Notes under the pieces: generated by a model
What the model was told of the DNA's origin: nothing
Seen by the model: only the letters and a program-made list of their open reading frames with translations
Database searches by the model: none
Made by a program: the position numbers and the translations under genes
Part shown: piece by piece, positions 7,742-15,476 of the stretch
Layout: every line of letters starts with the position of its first letter
Numbering within the stretch: the first letter of the stretch is position 1
Source: Chitinophagaceae bacterium
GTDB lineage: Bacteria > Bacteroidota > Bacteroidia > Chitinophagales > Chitinophagaceae
Length of the DNA: 33,550 nucleotides
Assembly: GCA_947454155.1 (NCBI GenBank)
Contig: CANGIT010000022.1
Location: 1-33,550 of the forward strand
Direction of reading: 5' to 3'

Positions 7742-9058
7742 ATGAGTCAAGCAGTTTATTTCAAAAACATACCTCAAATCAATTTTGAGGGGACAACTTC
7801 CGATAATCCGTTGGCATTTCGTTGGTATGATGAAAGCAGAGTCGTTGCGGGTAAGCCAATGAAAGAATGGTTGCGGTTTGCAGGAGCCTACTGGCATAGC
7901 TTCTGTGGAACTGGGGCCGACCCATTCGGGGCACCCACACATGAATTTCCATGGGATAAAAAAACAAGTGCAGAAGGAAGAGCAAAAGATAAAGCGGATG
8001 CCGCTTTCGAATTTCTGACCAAACTGCGTTTGCCGTTTTATTGTTTTCACGACGTGGATGCCATAGATTACTGCGATGACATGGCGGAAAATGAAAGACG
8101 ACTTCAACTCATCAGTGATTATTTACTGCAAAAACAACAGGAAACAGGAGTGACATTGCTATGGGGTACAGCCAATCTTTTTTCGAACAAAAGATACATG
8201 AACGGTGCCGCCACCAATCCCGATTTCAGTGTGGTGGCCAAAGCAGCCGCCCAGGTTCAGTTTGCCATTGATGCCACCATCAAACTCAACGGCAGCGGTT
8301 ATGTGTTCTGGGGCGGAAGAGAAGGTTACATGAGTTTACTGAATACCGATATGAAAAGGGAAAAAGCGCATATGGCCATGTTTTTGCATAAAGCCAAAGA
8401 CTACGCAAGGGCCAATGGTTTTAAAGGGACATTTTTTATTGAGCCCAAGCCTTGCGAGCCCACAAAGCACCAGTACGATTACAATGCCGAGACGGTGTTG
8501 GGATTTTTAAGGCAGTATGATCTCTTGGATGACTTCAAACTCAACCTCGAGTTCAATCACGCAACCCTCGCCGGACATACCATGCAGCACGAAATGCAGG
8601 TAGCTGCCGACAATGATATGCTGGGCAGTTTGGATGCCAACCGGGGAGATATGCAAAATGGTTGGGACACCGACCAGTTCCCCAACAACATCAATGAGCT
8701 GACGGAATGCATGCTGATTTTGCTGCAAAGCGGAGGCTTAAAAGGAGGGGGAATCAATTTTGACGCTAAAATCAGAAGAAACAGCACCGATCCCGAGGAT
8801 CTTTTCTATGCACACATTGGCGGTATGGATGCCTTTGCACGCGCGTTGATTGCCGCAGATAACATCCTTAATCAATCTTCTTTCAAAAACAAAAGAGCTG
8901 AGCGTTATCAATCATTCACTCACGGCAATGGAAAAGATTTTGAAGATGGTAAATTGTCGCTCACAGATTTGACCCAATTGGCCATCAACAGCGAAGAGCC
9001 GAAAACCATCAGCGGACAACAAGAATATTTCGAAAACATCATCAACAGGTACATCTGA
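7742..9058 (+). CDS. xylA: xylose isomerase
   Basis: Metal-dependent TIM-barrel isomerase converting D-xylose to D-xylulose. 438 residues, the class II length. Catalytic histidine and aspartate lie in FHDVD (102-106); the metal and substrate segments VFWGGREGY, FIEPKPCEPTKHQYDYN and GSLDANRGD are all intact; the C-terminal FDAKIRRNSTDPEDLF is typical. Lies between xylB and the symporter gene in one transcription unit. Confidence 0.97.
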   Translation: MSQAVYFKNIPQINFEGTTSDNPLAFRWYDESRVVAGKPMKEWLRFAGAYWHSFCGTGADPFGAPTHEFPWDKKTSAEGRAKDKADAAFEFLTKLRLPFYCFHDVDAIDYCDDMAENERRLQLISDYLLQKQQETGVTLLWGTANLFSNKRYMNGAATNPDFSVVAKAAAQVQFAIDATIKLNGSGYVFWGGREGYMSLLNTDMKREKAHMAMFLHKAKDYARANGFKGTFFIEPKPCEPTKHQYDYNAETVLGFLRQYDLLDDFKLNLEFNHATLAGHTMQHEMQVAADNDMLGSLDANRGDMQNGWDTDQFPNNINELTECMLILLQSGGLKGGGINFDAKIRRNSTDPEDLFYAHIGGMDAFARALIAADNILNQSSFKNKRAERYQSFTHGNGKDFEDGKLSLTDLTQLAINSEEPKTISGQQEYFENIINRYI

Positions 9059-9112
9059 TCTACCTAATCAATCATTAAATCAGATAATTGAAAACCCCAT
9101 AAAATCAGTACA

Positions 9113-10744
9113 ATGAATTTTCTTGGAACAATCGACTGGATCTTTGTGATCTTGTACATGGCAGTCATTGCCGCAGTATCCATTTGGAGCATCCGTAAAA
9201 GTAAAGAAAGTGCCAGCGATTATTTTCTGGCCAACCGCAACTTAGGCTGGTTCGTCATAGGAGCCAGTATTCTGGCTTCTAATGTAGGTTCAGAACACAT
9301 TGTGGGTCTGGCTGGAAGTGCTGCCAAAAGCGGCGTGGTGCTTGGTCATTACGAATTGCACTCCTACATCGTTTTGATTCTCGGTTGGGTGTTCGTTCCA
9401 TTTTACATGCGAAGTATGGTATACACCATGCCCGAGTTTTTGGAGAGAAGGTTCAATCCGCAGGCAAGAAGGCTGTTGTCTGTCATCCAGCTGTTAAGCT
9501 ATGTGATCACCAAAGCAAGCGTGACCATTTTTGCAGGTGCGTTGGTGTTCAACCAATTTATGGGAGTAGACTTCTGGACAGGAGCAATTATATTGGTGGT
9601 GGTAACAGGGGTGTATACCGTTTTTGGGGGCTTGCATGCGGTGATGTACACAGAAGCGATACAGGCCATCGTATTGCTGGCTGGTTCCTTGGTATTGCTG
9701 GTATTTGGATTAAAAGAAGTGGGAGGATGGGATCAATTGATGGCGGCCCTGCCACAGGATAAACTCAATATGTTTCCTTCGTTGAATGACCCCGAATATC
9801 CCTGGCTCGGCATTTTATTTGCTTCGCCAATTGTGGGAATTTGGTATTGGTGTACAGACCAGCATATCGTTCAAAGGTGCTTGGCAGCCAGAAATGAAAA
9901 AGAAGCCAGACGCGGAACCATTTTTGCTGCGTATTTGAAATTGCTGCCTTTTTTCATTTTTCTCATACCTGGTTTGATTGCTTATGTTTTACACAGTCAG
10001 GGAAAGCTGGTGCTTGATGACAACAATGCGGCATTTCCGGCTTTGGTCAAAACATTGATGCCTGTTGGCTTACGTGGACTCTTGGCCGGGGGATTATTGG
10101 CGGCATTGATGAGTTCATTGGCTTCAGTTTACAATGCATGTTCCACACTGTATACGATGGATATCTATAAAAAGCAATACCCCGAAGCATCAGAAAAACA
10201 ATTGGTGAAAGTGGGACGAATTGCCACGGTGGTGGTAGTGTTGCTTGGTATGGCCTGGATTCCCTTGATGGGAAGGATATCAAATGGTTTGTATGATTAT
10301 TTGCAAAGTGTGCAATCATATCTGGCACCACCGATCGCAGCGGTCTTCCTGTTCGGTGTATTCTTCAAAAGACTCAATGCGCAGGGCGCCTATGCAGCTA
10401 TGGTAACAGGATTCATTGTAGGTGTAGTCAAATTGACTTTACAAATGTTCAAAGATCAATTGGAGGTGAATGGATTGCTTTATCAATTTGCCACCATCAA
10501 CTTTTTGTATTTCTGCATTTATCTTTTCTTGTTTTCGATAGTGATAATGGTGGGAGTAAGTTTACTCACACCCAAGCCCAATGATGTGCAAATTCAGGGC
10601 TTGACCTTTGCAACTACAGTCAATGAAGATAAAGTTGCCAGTCGTGCAAGCTGGAATTACAAAGAGGTGCTGCTGTCGATAGTTGTGCTGCTGATCATCG
10701 CAGGTATATTCATGTATTTTTCATCATGGGGGATTGCAGGGTAA
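9113..10744 (+). CDS. sodium/solute symporter (SSS family), likely xylose importer
   Basis: A 543-residue inner-membrane protein with about 14 hydrophobic helices of the sodium:solute symporter family (SGLT-like). Family features: ASILASNVGSEHIVGLAG near residue 60, the TM3 region YTMPEFLERRFN, and FGGLHAVMYTEAIQAIVLL around 170-190. Position after xylA and before a secreted glycoside hydrolase points to Na+-driven uptake of xylose or a related pentose. Similar SGLT-type carriers also take galactose or glucose, so the sugar is inference. Confidence 0.88.
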   Translation: MNFLGTIDWIFVILYMAVIAAVSIWSIRKSKESASDYFLANRNLGWFVIGASILASNVGSEHIVGLAGSAAKSGVVLGHYELHSYIVLILGWVFVPFYMRSMVYTMPEFLERRFNPQARRLLSVIQLLSYVITKASVTIFAGALVFNQFMGVDFWTGAIILVVVTGVYTVFGGLHAVMYTEAIQAIVLLAGSLVLLVFGLKEVGGWDQLMAALPQDKLNMFPSLNDPEYPWLGILFASPIVGIWYWCTDQHIVQRCLAARNEKEARRGTIFAAYLKLLPFFIFLIPGLIAYVLHSQGKLVLDDNNAAFPALVKTLMPVGLRGLLAGGLLAALMSSLASVYNACSTLYTMDIYKKQYPEASEKQLVKVGRIATVVVVLLGMAWIPLMGRISNGLYDYLQSVQSYLAPPIAAVFLFGVFFKRLNAQGAYAAMVTGFIVGVVKLTLQMFKDQLEVNGLLYQFATINFLYFCIYLFLFSIVIMVGVSLLTPKPNDVQIQGLTFATTVNEDKVASRASWNYKEVLLSIVVLLIIAGIFMYFSSWGIAG

Positions 10745-10771
10745 GTGTTTTTTTACATATTTTGTTATGTT

Positions 10772-11884
10772 ATGATCAATAAATCAGTCTTTCGGTTGCT
10801 TGTGTTTTTTTTGTTTGCAGCGAATGGTGTCGATGCACAGCATCATCAGAAAATAAATGACTCAACAGTCTATGGAGAAGGTCTGACTCGGCAGTCGGCA
10901 GATATGTTTGTGAACGGAAGCTTCGATGAGTATGTTATTTGGAAAGATGAGAGAGGAGAAGTTATCAATGCCCATGATGGGGGTGTTCTCTTTGTGGATG
11001 GAGTTTATTATTGGTATGGACTGGCGTTGAGGGCAATGGGAAGGGATACGTCAGTCAATAATGGGGCTGCTACAACAACAGGGGTCAATCTTTACAGTTC
11101 AGTCAATCTGCATCAATGGAAATATGAGGGAGTCATTCTGTCCACCTCCAATGATCCTGCGCATCCGCTTTTCGGACCCATGCGTATGGAGCGTCCTAAA
11201 ATCATTTATAATCCCAGGACGAAAAAATATGTGATGTGGTTTCATTATGTTGGCTACCCGGGCACCCATAAACAAGGAGCCGGATACGCAGATGCAGGTG
11301 TTGCCTGGGCAGATAAAATTACCGGGCCCTTTCATTTTGTTGGTTATCACAGGCCCATCAATGACAGTGGTGCTGTAAAAGATTGCACCCTATTTTTGGA
11401 TACGGATACAATAGCCTACTTTTTATACGACAGAAAAATGGGAGATGGATCGAGGTGTTTGCATGTGGTCAAACTATCTGATGATTTTTTGCAATCGACC
11501 GATCAATGGGCCAAAATTGATATAGCATTCCGAAGAGAGGCTCCGGTTCTGATCAAAAAAAATGGGATGTACTATCTGGTAACTTCTGATGTGAGTGGAT
11601 GGAAAGCCAATGCTGCAAAAATATTTATTGCAAAAAACATATTCGGACCCTGGGCCGACATCGGTAACCCTTGTGTTGGAGAACAAAGCGAAACCACTTT
11701 TCATTCACAGCCAACCGCCGCATTTGATGTGAAAGGGTTGGATCAATCAATCATCATGCTCGAACGACATAACACGGAAAACTTTATAAAATGTTCTTAC
11801 ATCTGGTTGCCGATACAATTTGATAAAAATCAACAGCCCTTTCTCAAGTACGAAACAGAATGGCGTTTAGGAAATAAAAAGTGA
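10772..11884 (+). CDS. secreted GH43-like glycoside hydrolase
   Basis: A 370-residue five-bladed beta-propeller enzyme. A GTG directly after the symporter stop extends the frame, but the ATG at 10772 gives a clean signal peptide (hydrophobic 6-19, cleavage near VDA-Q, 20-23). Family motifs: INAHDGGVLFVDGVYYWYG (65-83), RPKIIYNPRTKKYVMWFH (141-158), KDCTLFLD (203-210), and REAPVLIKKNGMYYLVTS (255-272) with E256 as the likely catalytic acid. The pattern resembles the GH43_24/34-like branch rather than classical xylosidases; HSQPT (311-315) places a glutamine where that branch is proposed to hold its unusual base. Last gene of the xylose operon. Confidence 0.82.
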   Translation: MINKSVFRLLVFFLFAANGVDAQHHQKINDSTVYGEGLTRQSADMFVNGSFDEYVIWKDERGEVINAHDGGVLFVDGVYYWYGLALRAMGRDTSVNNGAATTTGVNLYSSVNLHQWKYEGVILSTSNDPAHPLFGPMRMERPKIIYNPRTKKYVMWFHYVGYPGTHKQGAGYADAGVAWADKITGPFHFVGYHRPINDSGAVKDCTLFLDTDTIAYFLYDRKMGDGSRCLHVVKLSDDFLQSTDQWAKIDIAFRREAPVLIKKNGMYYLVTSDVSGWKANAAKIFIAKNIFGPWADIGNPCVGEQSETTFHSQPTAAFDVKGLDQSIIMLERHNTENFIKCSYIWLPIQFDKNQQPFLKYETEWRLGNKK

Positions 11885-11899
11885 AAAAGCTAAGGCAAC

Positions 11900-13204
11900 C
11901 TAGTTCTTGATCAACCTTACTGAATTTCCATAATGCTTGTCGATATGATACCTGTTTGCCGTTGCATTGTTGGATAATATGTAATGGTAATAGGCACGGG
12001 TGTTATCAAAACTGTATTCAGTTGCCGACCACCAATTTGCCCATTGCGTTACTAAAGTGAATGTTCCTAATTCAGTTCTGTATCCACCGGGCATCGCAGT
12101 AAATCTGCTGCTATTGGTTGCTCCGGTATTCGGACTCAACCAGATTACGAATCCGGGCGGTTTCATTGCTCCGCCGGCAGTTTGACTTGAAGTGCAGTAA
12201 TCACAAACGGTATCGGCGCTTGCATCAATAAATTTGATCAGTGTGTTCCATTCATAATCATCAGGGATATGCCATCCTGCAGGAGCAAGGCCTCTGGGGT
12301 CACTGACTGCGAAGTAATTGTATAATCTGCCATATTTTGCGGCGTAATTGGCACTGTCATTGTTATACCAGCACCATGCACCCTCAGTTGTTGTCTGCCA
12401 TTCCTGGGCATTCGTAATATGATGTATGGTGTCTCCATTTTGGTAACGGTTTACATCCAGATTTTTCAAACTCCATATTTGAGTACCAATGGTGACTGAA
12501 CTTAAAATAACAGGCAATGGTTGTGTAGTGAAAGTCAAATCATTTCCATAAGCTGTGCCAATGCTATTGATGGCATAAGCTCTGAAATGGTAAGTGGTAT
12601 TGGGAGATAAATTTGAAAGGATTGAAGAAAAAGTACCCACGCCGGAACCCTCGATAGTTGATGTAATAAGTGTTGATGTGGGATTGGGTGAAGTGCTCCA
12701 GCACAATCCCCTCGAAATAACTGCAGCTCCTCCATCACTGGTTACTTCTCCGCTCAAAACAGCGTTAATTGTATCAATGCCTGAGGCGGCAATAGTATTA
12801 ACAGTTGGCAGTACAACCACATTGAATACAATGATGGCAGAATCTTCATTTGTGTATTGATTGGAATTTCCTTCACTGTTATATGAACAAACTCTGTAAG
12901 TATAAGTCGTATTTACCTGAACGTTCACATCGCTGAATGTTGTGATATTCGAAGCCGTACTGTCTAAATCGACAAAATTGTTGCCAGAAGTTTTTCTTTG
13001 AATGATGTAGCCTGATTCGTCAGTTGAATTGTCGGTCCAATGCAAATCAATCTGATTGTTGGAAGCCACACTAGCCGAAAGGTTTGAAGGCGCATTGGGG
13101 ATGACAACAGGCGGTATGGAAGGAATGGTGGGTTGGCAGCTCGAAAAAATAAATACCGATATCAATATGGTCAAAATAAGCTGAATGCCAGTATTTTTTT
13201 TCAT
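11900..13204 (-). CDS. FISUMP-domain lipoprotein with fibronectin type III domains
   Basis: A 434-residue surface lipoprotein. The start at 13204 gives MKKNTGIQL and a hydrophobic signal segment ending in a lipobox-like FSSC, with C23 the lipidated cysteine; an upstream in-frame ATG at 13240 is less likely. Order: Pro-rich linker, FN3 domain (about 32-125), a second FN3/Ig-like domain (about 132-225), then the Fibrobacter succinogenes major paralogous domain (about 228-434) with IGTQIWSLKNLDVNRYQNGD, GRLYNYFAVSDPRGLAPAGWHIP, WWSATE and the terminal GNSVRLIKN. Function of the domain is unknown; surface location is inferred. It converges on the GH43 gene with 15 bases between. Confidence 0.85.
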   Translation of the reverse strand: MKKNTGIQLILTILISVFIFSSCQPTIPSIPPVVIPNAPSNLSASVASNNQIDLHWTDNSTDESGYIIQRKTSGNNFVDLDSTASNITTFSDVNVQVNTTYTYRVCSYNSEGNSNQYTNEDSAIIVFNVVVLPTVNTIAASGIDTINAVLSGEVTSDGGAAVISRGLCWSTSPNPTSTLITSTIEGSGVGTFSSILSNLSPNTTYHFRAYAINSIGTAYGNDLTFTTQPLPVILSSVTIGTQIWSLKNLDVNRYQNGDTIHHITNAQEWQTTTEGAWCWYNNDSANYAAKYGRLYNYFAVSDPRGLAPAGWHIPDDYEWNTLIKFIDASADTVCDYCTSSQTAGGAMKPPGFVIWLSPNTGATNSSRFTAMPGGYRTELGTFTLVTQWANWWSATEYSFDNTRAYYHYILSNNATANRYHIDKHYGNSVRLIKN

Positions 13205-13530
13205 GCAGTTAAATATGCTTGGAATAATGTAGTTACACATAAAATTACAGCAAAATAATAAGTCCTGAATATGTCTGATGGGCCCATTTAAAAAAGAATA
13301 ATTTGAGGGATCTAGGTCTTTGTTGGCTGTTCAGCCTTTGTCGGTCTCCTGACCGACAAGATGGTATTTTCTGCCCTTGTTGGTCTCTGGCCCAACAAGA
13401 ACATCCATTTTCTATGCTCCTAAAAAAGTTTATTATTTAAAGTTTCATGTTTCATGTTGGCGTTACTGCCTTTTTTGCCCTTGTTGGTCTCCTGACCAAC
13501 AAGAACATCCGTTTTCTATACTATTAAACA
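13205..13530. other. gene-less intergenic stretch with repeat hairpins, left border of accessory region
   Basis: I see no credible gene between the FISUMP lipoprotein and the first tRNA-tail repeat. The first 100 bases are featureless and AT-rich. From 13325 a small GGCTG/CAGCC hairpin (13325-13336) is followed by three copies of a 24-base hairpin, annotated separately. A frame at 13377-13640 runs through these repeats and is not coding. Confidence 0.6.
13337..13503. repeat. three copies of a covarying 24-base hairpin
   Basis: Copies at 13337-13360, 13376-13399 and 13480-13503. Arms are TTGTCGGTC/GACCGACAA in the first, CTTGTTGG/CCAACAAG in the second and CTTGTTGGTC/GACCAACAAG in the third. 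The C-G to T-A change between copies one and three occurs in both arms, so pairing is preserved. Copies two and three also share about 25 bases of downstream flank (AACATCC then TTTTCTAT), making direct repeats of about 50 bases. Confidence 0.85.
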
Positions 13531-13597
13531 CAAAAACCTCAGCATTGCTGAGGTTTTTGTTGTCGGGACGATTACCTGGAGTTCGGACTTATTTGAG
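13531..13597. repeat. tRNA-tail repeat copy A (hairpin + TTGTCGGGACGATT)
   Basis: A hairpin with arms CAAAAACCTCAGC (13531-13543) and GCTGAGGTTTTTG (13547-13559), with A and T runs on its two sides so it could stop transcription both ways, is followed by TTGTCGGGACGA (13560-13571). On the minus strand that reads as the 3' acceptor strand of the tRNA-Pro at 16196-16269. The following GGAGTTCGGACTT matches copies C and D. Confidence 0.75.
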
Positions 13598-13673
13598 TAT
13601 GTTTATGCTAACAATCAATTTTAAATTCAAAAATGACTAGAATTGTAATTATTTAATTTTTGTAATTTAGAAT

Positions 13674-14447
13674 ATGAAAACAAAATTGATTTCTTCTGAG
13701 TATTTAAACTACTATAAATTAAAACAACCAATATCTATTTTAAAGCATTTCAACAAAATAAAGGAAACTGTTTTAAATGCTGAATCATTTGGGTATTACA
13801 TTGCAAAGTCATCCGTATATTCATCAATGATTGAGGGAAATCCAATAGATTTTGATTCTTATTTGAGATATACTAATTCAGGATTCAATACAAAAAGTAA
13901 ATCTTTCAAAGAAATTCTAGATTTAACTCAAGCATATGATTTTGCAAGTAAAAATTCATTAAGTAAAAAGAATATCTTATTTGCGCATAAAATTTTATCT
14001 GAAAATTTACTTGAGGATGAAAGGTATAAAGGAAATATTAGAGATAAAGATGTCTTTGTATATTCCAATGAAATCCCAATATATCAAGGTGCAAAAAAAG
14101 AGATATTAGTAAAAGAAATAGATCTTTTTTTCAAGGAAATAAGATTACTTATATCCAAGGAAATGACAATGAACGAAATTTTTTATTATGCTGCTATGAT
14201 TCATTTAATATTTGTAAAAATCCATCCATTTGCAGATGGTAATGGTAGGATGGCAAGACTGATTGAAAAATGGTTCTTATCACAGCAATTAGGAAAGAAA
14301 GCATGGTTCATACAATCTGAAAAACTATATCAAAACAGATTAAAATCTTATTATGGAAAAATGTCAATGGGTCCTAAATATGAGTCAACTAACTATGATT
14401 TAAGTGTGCCCTTTTTATTATTGTTACCTATGTCATTAACAGCATAA
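13674..14447 (+). CDS. Fic domain protein (class II, self-inhibited AMPylase-like)
   Basis: A 257-residue Fic protein, predicted to transfer AMP (or another nucleotide) from ATP to a target hydroxyl. The full catalytic motif HPFADGNGRMAR is at 184-195. The N-terminal inhibitory helix motif [S/T]xxxE[G/N] is present as SSMIEG (50-55), which defines class II Fic proteins in which the antitoxin helix is fused to the toxin. The C-terminus lacks the winged-helix domain seen in longer relatives. The gene is markedly AT-rich compared with the sugar operons and is bracketed by nearly identical hairpin/tRNA-tail repeats (copies A and B), which suggests acquisition as a unit. The target cannot be read from sequence. 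Confidence 0.88.
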   Translation: MKTKLISSEYLNYYKLKQPISILKHFNKIKETVLNAESFGYYIAKSSVYSSMIEGNPIDFDSYLRYTNSGFNTKSKSFKEILDLTQAYDFASKNSLSKKNILFAHKILSENLLEDERYKGNIRDKDVFVYSNEIPIYQGAKKEILVKEIDLFFKEIRLLISKEMTMNEIFYYAAMIHLIFVKIHPFADGNGRMARLIEKWFLSQQLGKKAWFIQSEKLYQNRLKSYYGKMSMGPKYESTNYDLSVPFLLLLPMSLTA

Positions 14448-14487
14448 TTGTTTTCAAAAAGCTATTTTAGTGTATTAATAATAACGG

Positions 14488-14555
14488 AAAAACCTCAGCA
14501 TTGCTGAGGTTTTTGTTTGTCGGGACGACTGGATTTCCTTCGCTTCGCTCGGACA
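14488..14555. repeat. tRNA-tail repeat copy B (hairpin + TTGTCGGGACGACT)
   Basis: The hairpin 14488-14515 is identical over its 28 bases to the one in copy A, and serves as terminator of the Fic gene. TTGTCGGGACGACTGGATT (14517-14535) follows, which matches the real tRNA-Pro end base for base through GGATT, further than copies A, C and D do. It then runs into TTCGCTTCGCTCGGAC. Confidence 0.75.
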
Positions 14556-14695
14556 TCCTAAGGGGGGGAGGCCAATCAAGAAAAGTCCTGGCTCGCTATG
14601 CTCGCTCAGGTTCTTTTTGCATCATCGCTTTTGCAAGCAAGCTTGCGTCGCTCAAATGCAAAAAGTCCCGCACTTTCGTGCAGGACTTTTCTTGT
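14556..14695. repeat. gene-less segment of nested inverted repeats between copies B and C
   Basis: An outer perfect 14-base inverted repeat, CAAGAAAAGTCCTG (14577-14590) with CAGGACTTTTCTTG (14681-14694), encloses CTTTTTGCAT (14613-14622) with ATGCAAAAAG (14656-14665), and further inside AAGCAAGCTTGC-type palindromes. A short terminator hairpin AAAAGTCC...GGACTTTT (14661-14690) shares the right arm. No gene is seen; a frame over 14501-14707 is spurious. Confidence 0.75.
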
Positions 14696-14739
14696 TTGTC
14701 GGGATGACTGCCAAGAGTTCGGACTTTTTCGAGGATATC
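14661..14739. repeat. tRNA-tail repeat copy C (hairpin + TTGTCGGGATGACT)
   Basis: The hairpin AAAAGTCC(C)GCAC-TTTC-GTGC(A)GGACTTTT spans 14661-14690. TTGTCGGGATGACT (14696-14709) follows, then AGAGTTCGGACTTTTTCGAG, which matches the tail of copy A closely. It marks the left border of the DUF4160/DUF2442 segment; 14740-14815 is AT-rich leader. Confidence 0.7.
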
Positions 14740-14815
14740 ATGACAATTTTAGACATTACATGATACTAAATTAATTGGCATATTAATTGCTATATTATTT
14801 AGTAAATTCTTTTGT

Positions 14816-15094
14816 ATGCCTAAAATTGCGATTTATAAGTTTTTAACTTTTTTCATTTATAGCTTTGATGTTTTAAAAGAACCTCCTCATTTACATATAG
14901 TCAAAGAAAAGGGAATGAAACAAAAATCTGCAAAGATTTGGTTAAGAACTCTTCAAATTGCTGAAAAAGGAACTTTGACTGATACAGATATTAAGTTAGC
15001 CTTAAAAATTATTAAATTGCATCAAGCTGAGCTTTTGGATAGTTTTGAAAAATTTAAAGAAGGCAAAAAAGTAAAAACAATAAAATTTAAATAA
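14816..15094 (+). CDS. DUF4160 family protein, putative toxin-antitoxin partner
   Basis: A 92-residue protein with the DUF4160 pattern: MPKIAIYKFLTFFIYS at the start, EPPHLHI around residues 22-28, then SAKIWLRTLQIAEKGTLTD and the helical tail KIIKLHQAELLDSFEKF. It is AT-rich, and the next gene starts one base after its stop, so the two form a tight pair. DUF4160/DUF2442 pairs recur next to each other in bacterial genomes and have been suggested to be toxin-antitoxin modules; no activity is proven that I can cite, and which partner is toxic is unknown. Location among Fic and HicAB supports the idea. Confidence 0.75.
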   Translation: MPKIAIYKFLTFFIYSFDVLKEPPHLHIVKEKGMKQKSAKIWLRTLQIAEKGTLTDTDIKLALKIIKLHQAELLDSFEKFKEGKKVKTIKFK

Positions 15095-15095
15095 A

Positions 15096-15356
15096 ATGAA
15101 AATCACTTTAAAAAACACTACAATGTGTATTGAAAAGTTACTTTTTAATGAACCAGGTAAAATCACTATTAAAATGGAAGATGGACGTTTATTCATTACT
15201 CCTCTAAGGTATTTTCCTGAATTGCAAAAGCTGAGTGTAGACAAAAGAAAAAAATACACAATTGTAGATGACAGAACAATACTTTTTGCTTACTCAGATT
15301 CGGTATATCATTTAGAAGATTTTATAGGATTAGAAGGAAAATGGCAGGAGAGATAA
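15096..15356 (+). CDS. DUF2442 family protein, putative partner of DUF4160 protein
   Basis: An 86-residue protein with the DUF2442 signature: a beta-rich N-terminal half giving MEDGRLFITPLRYFPEL (about 28-44), then LSVDKRKKYTIVDDRTILFA and a closing LEDFIGLEG. It starts one base after the DUF4160 stop and ends 18 bases before a perfect terminator hairpin. Presumed to be the second component, perhaps the antitoxin or repressor, of a two-gene module. Function unverified. Confidence 0.75.
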   Translation: MKITLKNTTMCIEKLLFNEPGKITIKMEDGRLFITPLRYFPELQKLSVDKRKKYTIVDDRTILFAYSDSVYHLEDFIGLEGKWQER

Positions 15357-15374
15357 TTGCTTGTTGATAAAATT

Positions 15375-15440
15375 AAAAGCCATCAATTTTCATTGATGGC
15401 TTTTTTGTCGGGATGATTACCGGGAGTTCGAATTATTTAG
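15375..15440. repeat. tRNA-tail repeat copy D, with perfect 13-bp terminator
   Basis: Arms AAAAGCCATCAAT (15375-15387) and ATTGATGGCTTTT (15392-15404) pair perfectly and are followed by Ts, ending the DUF4160/DUF2442 transcript and possibly also the converging hicB. TTGTCGGGATGATT (15405-15418) follows, then ACCGGGAGTTCGAATTATTT, which is like copies A and C. Confidence 0.8.
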
Positions 15441-15476
15441 CGGATATAAATTCAATTTTAGTTTCCCAAATTTCTC

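Noticed and set aside
13377..13640. 87-residue plus-strand frame
   Set aside because: Runs through the hairpin repeats and tRNA-tail copy A; repeats translate into similar peptides and there is no family resemblance.
14501..14707. 68-residue plus-strand frame
   Set aside because: Lies wholly within the hairpin, tRNA-tail and inverted-repeat segment; no protein features.
13560..15418. Additional complete tRNA genes at the tail repeats
   Set aside because: Only the 3' acceptor strand and part of a T-arm-like sequence are present; no 5' acceptor strand or anticodon arm can be found.
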